64,000 bases of DNA from an uncultured Lachnospira sp. (GTDB lineage: Bacteria; Bacillota; Clostridia; Lachnospirales; Lachnospiraceae). The translations under genes and the position numbers were made by a program. The notes beneath the pieces were generated by a model. That model saw only the letters and a list, made by a program, of their open reading frames with translations. It was not told where the DNA came from and did no database searches. Location of the stretch: assembly GCA_910585095.1 (NCBI GenBank), contig CAJUBU010000006.1, positions 1 through 64,000 on the forward strand, written 5' to 3'. Shown here piece after piece: positions 60,558 to 64,000 of the stretch; within the stretch, counting starts at the first letter, position 1; every line of letters begins with the position of its first letter.

Positions 60558-61721
60558 TTAAACAACTACTCTTACCTTAATAACGCCATCAATTGCTGAC
60601 AACTTATCAACAACACTGTCCGATGCCGGCTCACTGATATCAAGCATTGAATACGCATAATCGCCCCTTGACTTGTTTGACATCTCTTCAATATTGATAC
60701 CTTCATCACCCATTACTGATGTAATCTTACTGATAACAGCAGGTACATTCTTATGACAAACGGCTACACGCCCAGCTGTTTTGCATGTTCCCATATCACA
60801 GTTTGGATAGTTGACAGAATTGATAATATTGCCATTTTCAATATAATCAGCAATTTCCTTAACAGCCATCACTGCACAGTTATCTTCTGCTTCTTCTGTT
60901 GAAGCGCCAAGATGAGGAATTACAATAGCGCCTTCCATATTAGCCGTTGTAGCATTTGGAAAATCGGTAACATATTTCTTTACTTTTCCAGATGCAAGAG
61001 CTTCTCCAATAGCAGACTCATCTACTAAAACATCTCTTGCACAGTTAATAATAACTGTACCATCCTGCATCATATCAAATGCTTCTTTATTTATCATACC
61101 CTTTGTGCTGTCCATAGCTGGTACATGGATGGTAATATAATTACATTCTTTATAAATATCCTCAACATTAACAATATGTTTTACCTTACTTGAAAGGTTC
61201 CATGCTGCATTGACTGAAAGATATGGGTCATATCCATATACTTCCATACCAAGTGCGATTGCCGCATTAGCCACAAGCTGACCAATAGCGCCAAGCCCGA
61301 TAACACCAAGTTTCTTGCCCTTAATTTCTTGACCTGCAAATGCTTTCTTTGCTTTTTCTGCGGACTTTGCTATATCTGCATCGCCTTTATTTTCCAAAAC
61401 CCACTGATTGCCGCCAAGAATATCTCTTGAAGCAAGTAGCATTGCAGCAATCACATGTTCCTTAACCGCATTGGCATTGGCGCCTGGCGTATTAAATACC
61501 ACAATACCTGCATCTGCACACTTATCCAGCGGAATATTATTGACACCTGCACCTGCTCTTGCAATTGCAAGCAAATTATCAGAAAGTTCCATATCATGCA
61601 TCTTCGCACTTCTTACAAGAATTGCCTGTGCATCCTCAAAACTGCTCTCTGTATTATAATCATCTGAAAATAAGTCAAGACCAATCTTTGCTATATTATT
61701 AAGACAATGTACATTTACCAT
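60558..61721 (-). CDS. serA: D-3-phosphoglycerate dehydrogenase
   Basis: SerA oxidises 3-phosphoglycerate with NAD, the first step of serine synthesis. The 387-residue protein has a substrate domain, a Rossmann NAD-binding motif GVIGLGAIGQLVANAA (near 144-158) followed by YGYDPY, active-site Arg in INCARDVLVDES and His in VIPHLGAST, and a C-terminal ACT domain (about 318-387). The Glu usual between these residues is not obvious (TDFPNAT). AAGGAG at the end of serC serves as its ribosome site; two bases separate the genes. Confidence 0.95.
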   Translation of the reverse strand: MVNVHCLNNIAKIGLDLFSDDYNTESSFEDAQAILVRSAKMHDMELSDNLLAIARAGAGVNNIPLDKCADAGIVVFNTPGANANAVKEHVIAAMLLASRDILGGNQWVLENKGDADIAKSAEKAKKAFAGQEIKGKKLGVIGLGAIGQLVANAAIALGMEVYGYDPYLSVNAAWNLSSKVKHIVNVEDIYKECNYITIHVPAMDSTKGMINKEAFDMMQDGTVIINCARDVLVDESAIGEALASGKVKKYVTDFPNATTANMEGAIVIPHLGASTEEAEDNCAVMAVKEIADYIENGNIINSVNYPNCDMGTCKTAGRVAVCHKNVPAVISKITSVMGDEGINIEEMSNKSRGDYAYSMLDISEPASDSVVDKLSAIDGVIKVRVVV

Positions 61722-61723
61722 TA

Positions 61724-62806
61724 TTACGCATTCTCCTTTTCAAAGTTTCTCATAAACTCAACAAGCTTTTCTACCCCTTCGATAGGCATAGCATTATAGA
61801 TAGAAGCCCTCATACCGCCAACGGTTCTATGACCTTTAAGATTGACAAAACCAGCCTTTGTAGCCTCCTCAATAAACTTTGCATCCAATTCTTTGTCACC
61901 TGTCACAAATGGAACATTCATAAGAGAACGGTCTTGCTTTACAACAGTACCCTTAAATAACTTGCTCTCATCAAGAAAATCATAAAGGATTTTTGCTTTT
62001 TTCTCATTGTGTTCTTTCATTGTCAAAAGTCCACCCATCTTTTTAATCCACTTAAATACTTTGCCGCAGATATAAATATTATAACATGGAGGCGTGTTAT
62101 AAAGTGAATCGTTGTCTGCCTGTGTCTTCCATTTAAGCAATGTAGGCGTGCCAGGCAAAACATCATCTGTAATTAAATCTTCTCTTATAATAGCAATAAC
62201 AACACCTGCTGGTCCGATGTTCTTTTGAACACCACCAAAAATAACGCCATACTTTGAAACGTCAACAGGCTCTGACAAAAAACATGATGAAACATCCGCT
62301 ACAAGAAGCTTTCCCTTTGTATTTGGAAGTTCTTTATACTTTGTTCCATAAATTGTATTATTCTCACAGATATATACATAATCAGCATCTTCTGGAATAT
62401 CAAGATTAGAACAGTCTGGAATATATGAGTATGTTTTATCCTCTGAAGATGCAACAGCAATCGCTTCACCATAAATCTTAGCTTCCTGAAAAGCTTTCTT
62501 AGCCCATTGCCCAGTGATAATATAAGCAGCTTTTTTATTTTTCATAAGATTCATAGGAACTTCTGCAAAAAACTGCGAAGCCCCGCCTTGAAGGAATAAT
62601 ACCTTATAATTCTCTGGAATATTCATCAGTTCTCTAAGATCAGCCTCAGCCTCTTTGATAATTGCATCATACACTTTTGACCTGTGGCTCATCTCCATAA
62701 CAGATTGACCACTTCCATTGTAATCTAACATCTCAGCAGCCGCTTCTTTTAACACTTCTTCTGGTAACACTGCCGGTCCGGCACTAAAATTGTAAACTCT
62801 TGCCAT
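61724..62806 (-). CDS. serC: Phosphoserine aminotransferase
   Basis: SerC transfers an amino group from glutamate to 3-phosphohydroxypyruvate in serine synthesis, with a second role in PLP synthesis in some bacteria. The 360-residue protein starts MARVYNFSAGPAVLPEEVL, has FLQGGASQFF near 72 and the PLP-binding Lys in FGGVQKNIGPAGV near 196. The ATG at 62806 is chosen because GGAGG lies 8 bases upstream; the frame opens 51 bases earlier but the RNA likely starts near 62861. It heads the serC-serA operon. Confidence 0.97.
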   Translation of the reverse strand: MARVYNFSAGPAVLPEEVLKEAAAEMLDYNGSGQSVMEMSHRSKVYDAIIKEAEADLRELMNIPENYKVLFLQGGASQFFAEVPMNLMKNKKAAYIITGQWAKKAFQEAKIYGEAIAVASSEDKTYSYIPDCSNLDIPEDADYVYICENNTIYGTKYKELPNTKGKLLVADVSSCFLSEPVDVSKYGVIFGGVQKNIGPAGVVIAIIREDLITDDVLPGTPTLLKWKTQADNDSLYNTPPCYNIYICGKVFKWIKKMGGLLTMKEHNEKKAKILYDFLDESKLFKGTVVKQDRSLMNVPFVTGDKELDAKFIEEATKAGFVNLKGHRTVGGMRASIYNAMPIEGVEKLVEFMRNFEKENA

Positions 62807-62867
62807 TTCTCTTTTCCTCCTAACTGTTTTACCGCCCATGCGGAAATACTGTAACATAACCTTAACT

Positions 62868-62896
62868 ATTGTATGCCCATCAACTCATGTTGTCAA
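62868..62896 (-). promoter_or_regulatory. Sigma-A promoter of serC-serA
   Basis: A perfect TTGACA (62896-62891) and TACAAT (62873-62868) are separated by 17 bases on the minus strand. The start site would be near 62861. A short AAAGGATA/TATCCTTT hairpin overlapping the ilvB stop lies just upstream. Confidence 0.8.
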
Positions 62897-62907
62897 GAAA
62901 GGATATT

Positions 62908-64000
62908 TTATCCTTTATTTTTTTGATCGAGGTCTTGTCTGTCAAACGCTTCTGAAATTGCAGCACCTGGCGATACCATAGGAAATACTTTATCTTCTCT
63001 ATTAATATCACATTCTATAACGCAAGGTATATTTAACTCAATGGCTTCTTCAAGCGCCTTATTAAACGACTCAATATCACTTACCTTATAGCCTTTTGCT
63101 CCCATACCTTCAGAAACCTTTACAAAATCAACCACATCATCAAGGACCGTTGCAGAATAACGCTGTCCATAAAATAAATCCTGCCATTGACGAACCATTC
63201 CTAATACATGATTATTAAATATTATTTCAATAATAGGAATATTATAACGAGTAGCTGTGGCAATTTCATTCATATTCATTCTAAAGCATCCATCTCCTGC
63301 AACATTGATAACAACTTTATCCTTGCAGCCAACTTTTGCTCCAATAGCAGCACCAAGCCCATACCCCATTGTTCCAAGTCCTCCTGAAGTTAGTAATGTT
63401 CTTGGCTTTGTATATGTATAATGCTGTGCCGCCCACATCTGATGCTGTCCAACATCGGTTGCAATAATAGCCTCTCCATTCGTTATACGATAAATGTTTT
63501 CCATAATCAATGGACCATTTAAACAATCTCTGTTATATCGCATTGGATATTTTTCTTTTAATTCTTCAATATAGTCAACCCATTCTTTGTGGTTAAGTTG
63601 CTCTAATTTCGCATTAATATGTTTTAATACCTCCAAAGCATCTCCTATAACAACAGCATCGGTTTTAATATTTTTATTAATCTCAGCCGCGTCAACATCG
63701 AGATGAACAATCTTGGCATTATCTGCAAACTTCGCAGCATTGCCCGTCACTCTGTCTGAAAATCTTGCACCAATCGTAATTAACAAGTCACACTCTGATA
63801 CGCCAAAATTAGAGGCTTTTGTTCCGTGCATGCCAAGCATACCTGTATACAATGAATCTGAACCATCAAATGCGCCCTTCCCCATAAGTGAATCTGCAAC
63901 AGGAGCATGAATTTTATGGACAAATTTTTTTAACTCATCTGAAGCATCGGCTGCTATAACGCCGCCGCCGACAAATACAAATGGCTTCTTTGATTCTTTA
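62908..64000 (-). CDS. ilvB: Acetolactate synthase large subunit, C-terminal part
   Basis: Acetolactate synthase condenses pyruvate with pyruvate or 2-oxobutyrate in branched-chain amino acid synthesis. The frame is open to the window end at 64000, so the N-terminal portion is missing. Visible parts are the central FAD-binding-type domain (PFVFVGGGVIAADAS..., then LITIGARFSDRVTGN) and the C-terminal TPP domain with VAGDGCFRMNMNEIATA and FNNHVLGMVRQWQDLFY, the GDG...NN Mg-TPP motif. It ends 11 bases upstream of the serC -35 box. No ilvN small subunit gene follows. Confidence 0.95.
   Translation of the reverse strand, partial: KESKKPFVFVGGGVIAADASDELKKFVHKIHAPVADSLMGKGAFDGSDSLYTGMLGMHGTKASNFGVSECDLLITIGARFSDRVTGNAAKFADNAKIVHLDVDAAEINKNIKTDAVVIGDALEVLKHINAKLEQLNHKEWVDYIEELKEKYPMRYNRDCLNGPLIMENIYRITNGEAIIATDVGQHQMWAAQHYTYTKPRTLLTSGGLGTMGYGLGAAIGAKVGCKDKVVINVAGDGCFRMNMNEIATATRYNIPIIEIIFNNHVLGMVRQWQDLFYGQRYSATVLDDVVDFVKVSEGMGAKGYKVSDIESFNKALEEAIELNIPCVIECDINREDKVFPMVSPGAAISEAFDRQDLDQKNKG

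Noticed and set aside
1..64000. tRNA, rRNA, prophage, IS elements or defence islands
   Set aside because: No cloverleaf-like CCA-adjacent sequences, transposase, integrase, phage structural or restriction genes were recognised on either strand.

Overview
The window is AT-rich and almost every gene lies on the minus strand, so transcription runs from high to low coordinates. Gene content (one long fla/che operon, CodY, an SwrB-like protein, FliY in place of FliN, CheC/CheD, SigK, IreB, RNase J) points to a motile, possibly spore-forming Firmicute. Low GC, glycan-linked accessory genes and the VTC/DUF4956 pair fit a Lachnospiraceae-type Clostridia member. That taxonomic call is inference; no rRNA gene is present.

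Layout in transcription order. (1) 64000-60558: the 3' part of ilvB, then serC-serA from a strong sigma-A promoter, ending at a terminator and a 19-bp inverted repeat. (2) 60309-53301: a multi-pass methyl-accepting chemotaxis protein, then DUF1015, an esterase, a GH13/GlgB-like protein with degraded catalytic residues and a C-terminal coiled coil, and MscS, closed by a 17-bp-stem terminator. (3) 53119-51669: a VTC-domain protein overlapping a DUF4956 membrane protein. (4) 51561-45925: a housekeeping cluster ireB-ruvX-DUF1292-rnj-ylbF-MltG-like-trmR-trhP-like, parallel to B. subtilis yrzL-yrrK-yrzB-yrrL-yrrM-yrrN-yrrO, then sigK and an unknown membrane-anchored protein. (5) 43640-37912: comM-dprA-topA and codY. 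(6) 37588-3072: a fla/che operon of about 34 kb (flgB to sigD, fapA, swrB-like). (7) 3058-1: a MltG-like fragment, rpsB, tsf and the first codons of an unknown gene.

The fla/che operon supplies the basal body and rod (flgBC, fliEF), switch (fliG, fliM, fliY), export apparatus (fliHIJ, fliOPQR, flhBA), hook (flgD, flgE, fliK), stator (motAB, fliL), placement GTPase/ATPase (flhFG), a PilZ brake, chemotaxis core (cheY, B, A, W, C, D) and the late sigma factor. Flagellin and hook-associated genes are not here. The order dprA-topA-codY-flgB...sigD-swrB-rpsB-tsf matches B. subtilis almost gene for gene, minus trmFO-xerC-clpQ-clpY, plus motAB and fapA.

The points most worth a second look are the inactive-looking branching-enzyme homologue and its operon, two stand-alone MltG N-terminal-domain proteins, the tandem PYGYPPQ repeat in FliY, an intrinsic terminator between flgE and swrD, a MITE-like 95-bp element before rpsB, a G-tract/palindrome region after tsf, and a tiny plus-strand reading frame broken by one stop. 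I saw no tRNA, rRNA, CRISPR array, insertion sequence or prophage.
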